Assembly (NCBI RefSeq): GCF_000383955.1
Contig: NZ_KB913013.1
Coordinates: forward strand, 2,138,277 to 2,202,276
Origin: Rudanella lutea DSM 19387
GTDB lineage: Bacteria; Bacteroidota; Bacteroidia; Cytophagales; Spirosomataceae
DNA length: 64,000 nt
Direction: 5' to 3'
Below are positions 25,091-33,589 of this stretch, piece by piece. The position numbers and the translations under genes are program-made. Below the pieces are notes generated by a model that was given only the letters and a program-made list of their open reading frames with translations, was not told where the DNA came from and ran no database searches. Every line of letters starts with the position of its first letter. Position 1 is the first letter of the stretch.

Positions 25091-26428
25091 TCAGGAAGCA
25101 CTTTCGCCCCGAATAACGAGGGCGCTTTCGAGGTCGGCCTGGTTGATCTGGAATGAACCGGCACCCGCCCACGAGGCTGTGCTGGTGGGCAACCCCACCA
25201 CCGACAGATTGCCGGCTCCGGTCAGGGCGCTTTGTACGGCGTTCTCGATCACCGTCACCACAATGTTTATGATGGCGATCACGATCAGCCCAATCAGCCC
25301 GCCCAACGCCAGGAACCAGTATTCCCACGGAATATGCCGCGTGGTTGAGGGCGACGTTTGGCTGACCAACTGAAACTGAATAGACTTGGTAGCCGGGTTG
25401 TACGAGATGGAGTTGACAACCTGTAGGTTATCAAACGACACCCACGCCCCCGCTAACCCGGTGATATTGAACTGCCCCGATGCCGTTGTGATAATCTGAT
25501 TATCACTTATTTTCATCGTGAAGCTATCAATTTGCGGGTAGTAGGTGGTGCCCGCGTTTTCGACGGATTTAGTGTTGAACGAGCGCGTATTGGTGATCGA
25601 ACAGGCGTTTTGCTGATTGGGCTGCGTGGGTCCGTTGAACTGGAACACATCGGCCGCCACATTTCCCATGGCCGAGGGTAAGGCGGGCAGCAACAGGTTT
25701 TTCATAAACACACCCTGCGAGAGCGCGTAAAACAGATTCTGACTCGCGCTGAGCAGACTCGGATCTACCGAGGTCGACAGCCCCACCGGACCCCAGGGCG
25801 ACTGCGTGAGTGTCCGGATAGCAATGGCCTGAATCGAGTTGTCGCTCGACCCGAAATACACGATGCTACTGGCTTTGGGCGTTAACCACGGCACATTTTG
25901 CGGATTGGTGAACAAGGCCGCAAACACAAACGAGATAGCCGCCCGGTTGGCAATGAAACACTGGGGCAAGTCGGTTTCCAGCATACTTTTTACCGTGCCC
26001 GACGGGTCGCGCTGGTTCAGAATTCCGCTGGCGTCGGGGTTGGCCACGTAAATCTGCCCATCCGTTGCCGACATAGCCGAGGCCGCCACCGACTGAATAT
26101 CGAACACAACGTTTTGGGTACCGGCGCTGTTGGCATCCTCCACGAAGGTGAGCGCCATGTTCATGACCGGCAGAATGCCCGTCAGCGAAAAATTGGAAAA
26201 GCCCGGTGCGTTGAGCGTTCCCTGCGTAACGGGCACCTGCACATTGATCCGGTTGGCACTACCGCCCGGCGTAATGGCCCACGGGCCAAATGTGCCGTTA
26301 AACGACACCTGCGTCGACGAGTCGCTGAACGAAAACGTCGGCATAAACTGCTGCGATGATCCGCCCAACACCACGTTGAGCCGGGCTACATCGCTGGCGT
26401 AGATAACATCCCAGCCGCCTGCATCCAT
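25091..26428 (-). CDS. TULIP family P47-like protein (copy 1)
   Basis: A 445-residue P47/OrfX-type TULIP protein and the first gene of the four-gene set. It starts MDAGGWDVIYASDVARLN (GWD at 5-7), then FNGTFGPWAITPGGSANRINV, close in pattern to the clostridial P47 signature. Residues 365-400 include one continuous hydrophobic helix (FLALGGLIGLIVIAIINIVVTVI) followed by an amphipathic helix. The conserved C-terminal strands end SALVIRGESAS. There is no signal peptide. A Bacteroidota-type promoter lies 37 bases upstream of the ATG. In clostridia P47 accompanies OrfX proteins and botulinum neurotoxin; no toxin gene is seen here. Confidence 0.85.
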   Translation of the reverse strand: MDAGGWDVIYASDVARLNVVLGGSSQQFMPTFSFSDSSTQVSFNGTFGPWAITPGGSANRINVQVPVTQGTLNAPGFSNFSLTGILPVMNMALTFVEDANSAGTQNVVFDIQSVAASAMSATDGQIYVANPDASGILNQRDPSGTVKSMLETDLPQCFIANRAAISFVFAALFTNPQNVPWLTPKASSIVYFGSSDNSIQAIAIRTLTQSPWGPVGLSTSVDPSLLSASQNLFYALSQGVFMKNLLLPALPSAMGNVAADVFQFNGPTQPNQQNACSITNTRSFNTKSVENAGTTYYPQIDSFTMKISDNQIITTASGQFNITGLAGAWVSFDNLQVVNSISYNPATKSIQFQLVSQTSPSTTRHIPWEYWFLALGGLIGLIVIAIINIVVTVIENAVQSALTGAGNLSVVGLPTSTASWAGAGSFQINQADLESALVIRGESAS

Positions 26429-26814
26429 GTGATTATAAAGTAGTTAAGGTTTGTCGAGGTTTACCAAAACTATGCAGGCCCATTATATCAATAAAGCTTA
26501 ATCTGTTATCTGGTCTGTAAAATGTAAATGCGCTAATAATTTTATGTTTTTATAGACAAAATACCCCCTCAAGCGGGCATAAACGTAGACTTATACAACG
26601 AGTAATCAACGACTTACCAGTACCCTACTCTATATTTACCCTCCAATATGCCTCCGCTGGGCACCCATGCCGGCCGTTTTTACGTTACATCTTCCCGGCT
26701 ACTTAACTAATTTTAAGGGGTTGGGCATCGGCGGCTGTCCGGCTGGGCCGTATGTTTGTTCTGAAATACTGATGGCCCGTTTATCTGGGGGCTCTCAACC
26801 GTTCCAACACTTGA
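26429..26814. other. Divergent intergenic region
   Basis: An AT-rich 386-base gap separates the P47-like cluster (minus) from the Ig-like lipoprotein gene (plus). It contains the likely promoter of the P47-like cluster and presumably that of the lipoprotein gene, for which TATATTTA at about 26631 is a weak -7 candidate. Only very short open frames are present. I see no hairpin or RNA gene. Confidence 0.5.
26465..26492 (-). promoter_or_regulatory. Bacteroidota-type promoter of the P47-like cluster
   Basis: Read on the minus strand, TAGTTTTG (26472-26465) matches the Bacteroidota -7 consensus TAnnTTTG, and TTG at 26491-26489 lies 16 bases upstream as a -33 element. The start codon at 26428 is 37 bases downstream, a normal leader length. 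Confidence 0.5.
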
Positions 26815-28461
26815 ATGTCCTTACGCATAAGTTTCTTTCTGGTTCTGCTTTCGCTGCCCTTTCTGCTGCAAAACTGCGCGCAGGTAGCTAACCCACCGGG
26901 TGGCAAAAAAGACACACTGGCTCCCAAACTGGTGAGCAGCATCCCTAAAAACCGGCAATTGAATGTGCAGGGTAAAACCATCGAACTCCTGTTTGACGAG
27001 TACGTGTCGGCCGAGAACCTGCAACAGAAAATCCTCATCACTCCGCAGGATACCAACCCGTTTGTGGTGCGGCAGCTCCCGCAGGGGTTCCGGCTGGTGT
27101 TCAACCAGAACTTTAAGCCCAACACAACCTACACCATCAGCTTTGCCGACGCCATCCGCGACGTGACCGAGCGCAACGTGGCCGAAAACCCCAAGCTGGT
27201 GTTCAGCACCGGCCCCGCTATCGACTCGCTCCGCCTTGGCGGCACCGTACTCGACGCCGACACCAAACAGCCGATTCTGGGCATGGTAGTTGGGCTTTTT
27301 GCCCCCAACGACACCCTGCCGGTACAACGAAAACGCCCGCAGTACTTTGCCCGGACCGATAGCAACGGGGTGTACCTGATCGAGAATATCAAAGCCGCCC
27401 AGTATAAACCGTTTGCCTTTGAAGACAAAGACCTGAACCTGGTCAACAATCAGCCCGGTGAGCGGGTGGCCTTCCGCGATTCGGTCGTGAACCTCAATCG
27501 CAACTACGATGACGTGAATCTGGTGGCCTTCCGGGGGTATGTGAAACCTCGGATCACCCGGCGCGAACGCACCGACGAAACCATGGGCCTCGAACTGAGC
27601 AGCGGCATTGCGAGCTACCAGTTGCAACCGCAGATCCCGAGCAGCTCAACCCTTACTCCCGTCGACTCGGTGGTGTCGTTTCTGGAACGGCCCACCCTCA
27701 TCCGCATCTACAAACCCGAAGGCCGGGCCGCGGGCGATACCATTCCGGTGCTGATCACGACAGTCGACTCGGTGGGTAATGCCAACGAACTCCGCGAGCG
27801 GCTGTACTTCTCCCCGCTCAAATCACGCGCCCGCGACCGGGTGGTGCTGGGCCAGGAGGTAGACCCGAAATCGGGCGAGGCCATCGACAACAATCAGGTG
27901 TTTACGGTCACGTTCAACAAACCCATCAAGACCATTAACCCCGCCCTGATCCGGCTTTACCGTTCCGACAGTACGAAGGCGCTACCGGCCTCGGCCACGT
28001 CGTTTTCGTTCAGTAACGGCAACACCCGCCTGACCATTACGGCCCGCACTAACATAGCCGATACGCTCAACCTGCTGTTTCGGCGGGGGGCGTTTATGAG
28101 CATTCAGAACGACACTTCGTCGCGAGCCCGGCTTCAGTACCGGGTGCTTAATACGGAGGATTTCGGGCTTATTTCGGGGCAGGTGAACCGGCCCGCGGGC
28201 GAAAAATTCATTGTGGAGCTGACCGATGAGAACTACAAGGTGATTCGGTCGGTGGCCAACACGCCCAATTACGTGTTTGCGCGGCTCAAACCGGGACGGT
28301 ACCGGGTGCGGCTTATTCTGGACCGCAACGGCAACGGCCGACGCGACACGGGCAATATTCAGCAACTCATTCAGCCCGAAGAGATTATCTACCATCCCGG
28401 TTTTCAGAAAGGCGTGATTCCGCTCAAAGCCGACTTTGAACTGGGGGATATTAATTTCTGA
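26815..28461 (+). CDS. Big_5 Ig-like domain lipoprotein
   Basis: The protein has 548 residues with a lipoprotein signal (LPFLLQNC, lipid-modified Cys near 22). The Bacteroidota-typical opening PPGGKKDTLAPKLVSSIPKN leads into a Big_5 Ig-like domain (KTIELLFDEYVSAENL, FKPNTTYTISFADAIRD). A transthyretin-like beta domain (LGGTVLDADTKQPILGM ... YLIENIKAAQYKPFAF) and further beta-rich repeats follow, ending in RPAGEKFIVEL ... LKPGRYRVRLILD. Such proteins are abundant outer-membrane lipoproteins in this phylum and are thought to be structural or adhesive. No enzyme motif is present. The start is the ATG at 26815. The iron permease-like gene follows on the same strand. Confidence 0.85.
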   Translation: MSLRISFFLVLLSLPFLLQNCAQVANPPGGKKDTLAPKLVSSIPKNRQLNVQGKTIELLFDEYVSAENLQQKILITPQDTNPFVVRQLPQGFRLVFNQNFKPNTTYTISFADAIRDVTERNVAENPKLVFSTGPAIDSLRLGGTVLDADTKQPILGMVVGLFAPNDTLPVQRKRPQYFARTDSNGVYLIENIKAAQYKPFAFEDKDLNLVNNQPGERVAFRDSVVNLNRNYDDVNLVAFRGYVKPRITRRERTDETMGLELSSGIASYQLQPQIPSSSTLTPVDSVVSFLERPTLIRIYKPEGRAAGDTIPVLITTVDSVGNANELRERLYFSPLKSRARDRVVLGQEVDPKSGEAIDNNQVFTVTFNKPIKTINPALIRLYRSDSTKALPASATSFSFSNGNTRLTITARTNIADTLNLLFRRGAFMSIQNDTSSRARLQYRVLNTEDFGLISGQVNRPAGEKFIVELTDENYKVIRSVANTPNYVFARLKPGRYRVRLILDRNGNGRRDTGNIQQLIQPEEIIYHPGFQKGVIPLKADFELGDINF

Positions 28462-28542
28462 GTGGCCGACAGGAACCTCCCGATAATAAATAGGTGGGTT
28501 CCTTTCTGGTTTTTGTTATTACCCTCACGAAGGCCTACAGTC

Positions 28543-29022
28543 ATGGAGAATCACAAACCGAGTCGACTCAACACCCAATTTGATCATTTAGCCACGTACA
28601 TCACCAAAGTCACGGGGAGTTCGGGGGCCTTTCTGACGGCCTTCGGCGTGGTGTTGGTCTGGGCAATCACCGGCCCGATTTTCAACTATTCGGAAGATTG
28701 GCAACTGGTCATCAACACCGGCACAACCATTGTAACCTTCCTGATGGTGTTTATCATCCAGAAAGCGCAGAACAAAGATTCGCTGGCCATACAGTTAAAG
28801 CTCAACGAACTGATTGCGGCTACCAAAGGTGCCAGTAACCGGCTTGTTGCCGTGGAAGAAATGGGCGATGATGAACTGGAAGTGTTGTGCCAGCACTACC
28901 ATACTATGGCCGAACTAACGCGCCGGGCCCGCGATCTGCGCCAGTCGCACTCGGTGGAAGAAGCCATTCGCGATACCAAATCCAAACTCAAGGACGAGGG
29001 GATTACCTTACCCGATGAGTAA
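28543..29022 (+). CDS. Low-affinity iron permease family protein
   Basis: Start placed at the ATG at 28543; an in-frame extension exists upstream but the family begins here. The protein has 160 residues with two membrane helices (about residues 27-47 and 60-78, the second ending MVFIIQKAQNKD). A cytoplasmic helical tail rich in charged residues follows (LKLNELIAATKGASNRL, then AEEAIRDTK-like helices). This matches the bacterial members of the low-affinity iron permease family (PF04120), whose IQKAQNKDSxAxxLKLNELI segment is very conserved. Transport activity of the short bacterial forms is not established. It converges with the MBOAT gene; the 75-base gap has no clear terminator. Confidence 0.85.
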   Translation: MENHKPSRLNTQFDHLATYITKVTGSSGAFLTAFGVVLVWAITGPIFNYSEDWQLVINTGTTIVTFLMVFIIQKAQNKDSLAIQLKLNELIAATKGASNRLVAVEEMGDDELEVLCQHYHTMAELTRRARDLRQSHSVEEAIRDTKSKLKDEGITLPDE

Positions 29023-29097
29023 CGGTTGACAGACCGGGCAGTTGGCCACCCTTCGGAACCATCAGGAAACGATTCTGTTGCTCAAGCCGGGCAACCC

Positions 29098-30606
29098 CTA
29101 AAACTGGAAATAGATAAACTGATTGCTCGTAAACACCCCGAACAGGTAGGTGGTAAAGGCGAGTAAGCCAAACAGCACGGCGAAGCGGACAGTGCTGCGC
29201 GTAGGAATGATAAAATAGTACCACTCTTTCCAGAACATAAACGCAATCAGCCCGAAGCTGAACCAAAGTTCGGTTGGGTTCAGAGCCGATTGGAGCGGGT
29301 CGGAGGGTGAGAGCGTAACGATACGGCCCAGAATCAGCAGGGCGTCTGACACCGATACAGCCCGGAAAAACACCCACGTCAGCATTACCAGCACAAACGT
29401 AAACAGTACGCCAAACACCCGTCGGGGCAGACCCACCCCGCCCAGTTGCGTGGTCGTCTTTTCGGCTTTTCCTTTCTGCGCTTTTCGCTTGTCCAGCGCA
29501 ATATCGAGCACGATGTACAGCCCGTGCAGCGCCCCCCAGATCACGTAGGTCCAGTTGGCCCCGTGCCAGAGGCCGCTCGTCATGAACACGATAAACCGGT
29601 TGAGGTACGTCCGGGCCGGGCCTTTCCGGTTACCGCCCAGCGGGATGTACAGATAATCGCGAAACCAGGTCGACAGCGAGATGTGCCAGCGTCGCCAGAA
29701 CTCCGAAATCGAATGGGCGAAGTACGGCGTATGGAAGTTTTCCATCAGCTTGAAGCCCATCACGCGGGCGGCCCCGATGGCAATGTCGGAATAGGCCGAA
29801 AAGTCGCAGTAGATCTGGATGGTGAAGAAAAACGTGGCCATCAGCAGCGACAGGCCGTTGTACCCTTCGGGGTGGTTGAAGGCTGGGTCGAGAAACAAGA
29901 CAAGCCGGTCGGCAATCACGCACTTCTTAAAAAACCCGAAGGCCATCTGCATAAGGCCGGCTTTTACCTCCTCAAAATCGTAAGCGTGTGGCTTATGAAA
30001 CTGGTGCAATACGTTTTGCGGTCGCTCGATAGGGCCGGCTACCAACTGCGGGTAAAACATCACGTACAGGGCGTAAATCCCGAAATGCCGCTCGGCCTTT
30101 TGGTTGCCCCGGTACACTTCTATGGTGTAGCTCATGGCCTGAAACGTGTGAAACGACAGACCAATGGGCAGAATACTCATGTTATCTTTGAACGAATCAA
30201 TTCCGCTCTCGCCGAAGAGCTTCAGCACACCCACGAAAATGCGGTTGGTACCGTTGGTGATGCGGTCGGCAAGGTCGGGCATACTGAGTGCATCGAACAG
30301 GAGCGCTATGTTTTCGGTGAAGAAACCGAGGTACTTGAAAAACGCCAGAATGCCGATGTTCGAAATAAGCGAAAGAATAAGCAGCCATTTGCGCGTTTTC
30401 CCTTCTGAGCGCTCAATCCAAAGCCCGGCTATGTAATCGATAACAATCGTGAGAAACAGAATCAGGATGTACGCCGGCTGAAACACCATGTAGAAATAAC
30501 AACTGGCAGCCAGCAGCAACGCCCACCTCAGCTGAAACCGTAGGCTGAAGTACAGGATCGTCACGACGACGAAAAAAAGCAGGAATTGGAGAGAGTTGAA
30601 AAGCAA
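29098..30606 (-). CDS. MBOAT family O-acyltransferase (AlgI-like)
   Basis: The protein has 502 residues with about ten hydrophobic segments. The AlgI/DltB-type motif region includes FWRRWHISLSTWFRDYLYIPLGGN and SGLWHGANWTYVIWG; the His in the second (about residue 350) is the catalytic histidine of membrane-bound O-acyltransferases. The family transfers acetyl or other acyl groups across the membrane to polysaccharides. The glycosyltransferase genes upstream on the same strand suggest the substrate is the glycan they build. The usual periplasmic SGNH partner (AlgJ/X-like) is not adjacent. The dead four-helix-bundle gene and its flanking repeats separate it from the GT cluster. Confidence 0.88.
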   Translation of the reverse strand: MLFNSLQFLLFFVVVTILYFSLRFQLRWALLLAASCYFYMVFQPAYILILFLTIVIDYIAGLWIERSEGKTRKWLLILSLISNIGILAFFKYLGFFTENIALLFDALSMPDLADRITNGTNRIFVGVLKLFGESGIDSFKDNMSILPIGLSFHTFQAMSYTIEVYRGNQKAERHFGIYALYVMFYPQLVAGPIERPQNVLHQFHKPHAYDFEEVKAGLMQMAFGFFKKCVIADRLVLFLDPAFNHPEGYNGLSLLMATFFFTIQIYCDFSAYSDIAIGAARVMGFKLMENFHTPYFAHSISEFWRRWHISLSTWFRDYLYIPLGGNRKGPARTYLNRFIVFMTSGLWHGANWTYVIWGALHGLYIVLDIALDKRKAQKGKAEKTTTQLGGVGLPRRVFGVLFTFVLVMLTWVFFRAVSVSDALLILGRIVTLSPSDPLQSALNPTELWFSFGLIAFMFWKEWYYFIIPTRSTVRFAVLFGLLAFTTYLFGVFTSNQFIYFQF

Positions 30607-30609
30607 TTT

Positions 30610-30690
30610 TCAGGGAACAGTTAACAACGAACAACGAACAGTTAACAACGAGCAGTTAACAGAGAACAACGAACAATTAGCAACGAACGA
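30610..30690. repeat. Left arm of a split word-repeat inverted repeat
   Basis: The arm is made of repeated AACAACGAACA / CAGTTAACAACGA words. Bases 30639-30661 are the reverse complement of 31171-31193 with two mismatches over 23 bases. Elsewhere in the window such arms face each other across short loops; here about 510 bases, holding a four-helix-bundle pseudogene, lie between them. Confidence 0.75.
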
Positions 30691-30703
30691 GGGGAGCCGC
30701 TAA

Positions 30704-31099
30704 TTAGGGGATGAAAGCGGTTAGCCAGAGCACTATCATCTTCAATGGACTAATACGAGTTGACCTGAGAGTAGCAAACAACATTCTTGACAATTCATCT
30801 GCATCATGATGCATGCTTTCGAAGAGGTTTTGTTCTAAATAGCCTGTGTCTTTCAATAGAGCCAGCCAGTATTTGGTCTCAAGGCTTTCTTTATACGCTA
30901 TGGATATTTTAGCCGAAAAATCTGCCTTTCAAATAGCCCCATTTGCTTCTGCAAGATTAACACCAATCGATGTACCACAACGAAGTAGTTGTTTGGAGAG
31001 AACATACTCTCGTTTATTTTCTGACAAAAACTGATAGGCCTTGACAATTCGAATAGCAAATACACAAGCTTTTGGGTAAATGACACTAGCTTTTTCCAT
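30704..31099 (-). pseudogene. Four-helix-bundle (S23/TIGR02436-type) gene with an internal stop
   Basis: Reading the minus strand from the ATG at 31099 gives MEKASVIYPKACVFAIRIVK, then LSKQLLRCGTSIGVNLAEAN, the hallmark of the four-helix-bundle family first described from 23S rRNA intervening sequences. Codon 57 (30931-30929) is TGA where the family usually has Ser (TCA); a single base change explains it. After it the frame continues intact (KADFSAKISIAYKESLET, then ETKYWLALLKDTGY) to a TAA at 30706-30704, about 131 codons in all. Full-length similarity on both sides of the stop argues for a recent nonsense mutation. It sits inside a split inverted repeat between glycan genes. Confidence 0.82.
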
Positions 31100-31150
31100 G
31101 ACAGTTAGAAAGTTAAAGATGGAGCAAGTTAGAGCATTACCCTATTAACA

Positions 31151-31211
31151 GCTCGTCGTTCACTGTCCATTGTTCACTGCTCGTTGTTCACTGTCCATTG
31201 TTCGTTGCTCA
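31151..31211. repeat. Right arm of the split word-repeat inverted repeat
   Basis: Repeated TTCACTGTCCATTG / TGTTCACTGCTCGTTG words. Bases 31171-31193 pair with 30639-30661. The left part overlaps the 3' end of the GT2 gene, so the last dozen or so residues of that protein (ending RAVNNGQ) are encoded by the repeat. Confidence 0.75.
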
Positions 31212-32134
31212 CAGATTTCCTCCCGCACCACAAACAACGGGCGGCCTTTTACCTGGAAGAACACACGCAGGACGTACTCCCCGATAATACCCAGGGCCAT
31301 AAGCTGAATACCGCTGAAAAGGATAATCACAAACAAAAGGGCCGTGAACCCCTGCGGCACCGTGCCAAATACGTATTTCTTGACGAGCGTCTGAATCAGG
31401 TAAATCAAAGCGATCCCGATGGCGAAGGCCCCCGTACGGATGATAAACTTGACCGGAAACTCACTAAAGTTAAAGATGCCGTTGTACGCCAGCCGACGCA
31501 GCATCTTGAACGAATACTTGGGGACACCCGCTACGCGCTCGCTCCGTTCGTACTCCACCCCAATCTGTTTGAAACCGATCCAGCTCCGCATACCGCGCAA
31601 AAACCGGCTCTCCTCGGGCATCTTGTTCATAATGTCGACTACCCGGCGGCTCACCATCGAGAAATCGCCACTGTCGAGCGGGATGTCGACGTACGAGATA
31701 TTCTTCAGGATCCGGTAGAAGGTCGAATAGGCAAACCGCTTCAGCACTCCTTCTTTGCGTTTCCGCCGAACGGCATACACTACATCGTAGCCATTCTGAA
31801 TATGCGCGTAGAACTCTTCGAGCAGCTCGGGCGGGTCCTGCAAATCGCCGTCGATAATCAGCACCGCTTCAGTGCCGCGCGCGGCCGCCATACCCGCCGT
31901 CACGGCCGTCTGATGGCCGAAGTTGCGCGCCAGCAACACTCCATGATAGCGGGGGTCCGACAAGGCAGTGAGCCGAATCAGGTCGGCCGTATTATCGCGG
32001 CTTCCATCGTCGACCAGCACCACCTCTACCGGGTAGGGCAGTTTGTCCATGAGCGCATTGAGTCGCTCAATAAGCGGCCCAAACGATTCGCGCTCATTGT
32101 AGAGAGGAGCCACGATGGAAATTAAAGGGGTCAT
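31160..32134 (-). CDS. GT2 glycosyltransferase, polyprenyl-phosphate sugar synthase type (GtrB/DPM-like)
   Basis: The protein has 324 residues. The N-terminal GT-A domain has VVLVDDGSRDNT near residue 40 and the diagnostic IIDGDLQDPPE (about 92-102), then SRRVVDIMNKMPE. Two C-terminal membrane helices follow (about 225-245 and 265-290), with the family ending IGEYVLRVFFQVKGRPLF. This is the layout of GtrB / dolichyl-phosphate-mannose-synthase-like enzymes, which load a sugar onto undecaprenyl phosphate for use by GT-C enzymes. Two GT-C-like genes lie immediately upstream, so it probably supplies them. The extreme C-terminus is encoded by a word repeat and is unlikely to be functional. Confidence 0.88.
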   Translation of the reverse strand: MTPLISIVAPLYNERESFGPLIERLNALMDKLPYPVEVVLVDDGSRDNTADLIRLTALSDPRYHGVLLARNFGHQTAVTAGMAAARGTEAVLIIDGDLQDPPELLEEFYAHIQNGYDVVYAVRRKRKEGVLKRFAYSTFYRILKNISYVDIPLDSGDFSMVSRRVVDIMNKMPEESRFLRGMRSWIGFKQIGVEYERSERVAGVPKYSFKMLRRLAYNGIFNFSEFPVKFIIRTGAFAIGIALIYLIQTLVKKYVFGTVPQGFTALLFVIILFSGIQLMALGIIGEYVLRVFFQVKGRPLFVVREEICEQRTMDSEQRAVNNGQ

Positions 32135-32268
32135 TCGGTAATAAGTAGGTGTTTATGCGTCGATGCGGCCCGGGCAGGTTGCTCGGTTGAGCGTAGCCCC
32201 AGACAGCCAGGTTTGTACAAAAGTAATCCATTGCGGGCGAACCCCGATTGGCCAACGCCCATCCGGAG

Positions 32269-33582
32269 CTATTTCAGGCCAAACAACCGCCCCCGAAACG
32301 AGCGGTTCCGTACGGCCCCTTCGGCCGAGAGCGGCACATCGTCAATAGCTCTGTATCCCAGCCAGGCGTAGTATAGAAAACCCGCCACCAGGGCCAGTTC
32401 GATCCCGTACTCCAGGGCATATTCGGGGCGGCTAAACATGCTCAGGCCTTTGTAAAATGGCTGGCCAATACGCCACCACAACGAGGGATGAATAGCAGCC
32501 AGCGCGTTGAAACCAACCAATAAAAAGGTAGTCAGACGGCTTTTGAAGTCGGTCATCGTAAACACAACAGGCAGCACAAACAGATACGCGTAATTGCTCA
32601 CGGCGTTTTGCTGCAATACCGTCATACTCCCGAAGGCAACCAGAAATATCAGGGGCAATGTATCCACCAGACGTTTACCATACGCCCGGATGCCGGTCAG
32701 CGAGATGATGACGAGCGTGACCAGCATCATTACCCATTTCCAGACGCCCCCATTTTCGGGAATAAACCCACCAATAATCGGGTTGAGCACCGACCGCCAG
32801 TTGGGCGCTTTCAGGTATTCGCCTTCGTCGAGGGGTTGTTCAATAAATAACAAACCCGTTTTCCAGTACAGAAACGCCAGCACCGGCAGGCCCAGGGCGG
32901 CCAACCCCGCTACCAGGGGGGCTTTCTGGTGGTTAGGGGCCATCAGAAACAAGGGGATGATGAGGAACACAAACACCGCCTTGGTCGAAAGCAGGCCCAG
33001 GGCCAGCAATACGCCCCCCCAGAACGGGCTCTTTTTCTCTTGCCAGACCCACACGGCCACCAGAGCCAGCAGCCAGAGGGCTACGTCTTCCTGCCCGCTA
33101 AACACACACATCACAAACGGTACCGGCAGACTGAAATAAAACAGGGCCCGAAACAGGCGCTGACCGTTGCTTTCGACACCCCGGTAGATTCGGAACGTAA
33201 CATACACCGCCAGCCACTCAATGAGGGTCATGGCTACCACAATAGTCCGCATGTCGTTCCAGATGTGCAGCGGGATAGAAAGCCAGTACCCGAAAAACGG
33301 GCTGTAGGGGCAATACACATCACGGTACACAATCCCGAACTGACGGGCCGTATTCGCTATGGGGTAGTAGTAATACTGTACGTCTGACTGCGGCTGATAG
33401 CCCATCACAAAGAACGTCAGCACAATCGGCAACAACCGGAAGATGGTATAAAACAGGGCGATCCAGGGCGTTCGGTGATGCTGTTGCAGATACTCGGTGA
33501 TCCACAGCCGTTTCCAGAGCAACACCGCCAGCCACAAACACAATCCGACGGAAACAGCTGTTTTTACAAGGACGATAAACAT
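32269..33582 (-). CDS. Multispanning GT-C-like membrane glycosyltransferase (copy B)
   Basis: The protein has 437 residues with about ten hydrophobic helices. After the second helix comes MGYQPQSDVQYYYYP, an acidic loop like the catalytic first periplasmic loop of GT-C enzymes such as GT87. The segment GVLLALGLLSTKAVFVFLIIPL also fits that group. It is a diverged tandem paralogue of the 427-residue protein encoded just upstream (which has LDQEPRSDVIFFYERAV at the equivalent place). It probably transfers a sugar from a lipid-phosphate donor made by a neighbouring GT2 enzyme. The acceptor is unknown. A word-repeat hairpin lies at its 5' side. Confidence 0.75.
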   Translation of the reverse strand: MFIVLVKTAVSVGLCLWLAVLLWKRLWITEYLQQHHRTPWIALFYTIFRLLPIVLTFFVMGYQPQSDVQYYYYPIANTARQFGIVYRDVYCPYSPFFGYWLSIPLHIWNDMRTIVVAMTLIEWLAVYVTFRIYRGVESNGQRLFRALFYFSLPVPFVMCVFSGQEDVALWLLALVAVWVWQEKKSPFWGGVLLALGLLSTKAVFVFLIIPLFLMAPNHQKAPLVAGLAALGLPVLAFLYWKTGLLFIEQPLDEGEYLKAPNWRSVLNPIIGGFIPENGGVWKWVMMLVTLVIISLTGIRAYGKRLVDTLPLIFLVAFGSMTVLQQNAVSNYAYLFVLPVVFTMTDFKSRLTTFLLVGFNALAAIHPSLWWRIGQPFYKGLSMFSRPEYALEYGIELALVAGFLYYAWLGYRAIDDVPLSAEGAVRNRSFRGRLFGLK

Positions 33583-33589
33583 AAAAACG

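Noticed and set aside
20103-26428. The four tandem genes as phage tail or eCIS components
   Set aside because: No sheath, tube, baseplate or spike genes are present. The shared GWD and W-x-(I/V)-x-x-GG motifs fit P47/TULIP much better.
30846-31086. Two short overlapping frames (plus 30846-31034, minus 30898-31086) as small genes
   Set aside because: Both are out of frame with the clear four-helix-bundle reading frame that runs from 31099 to 30704 on the minus strand.
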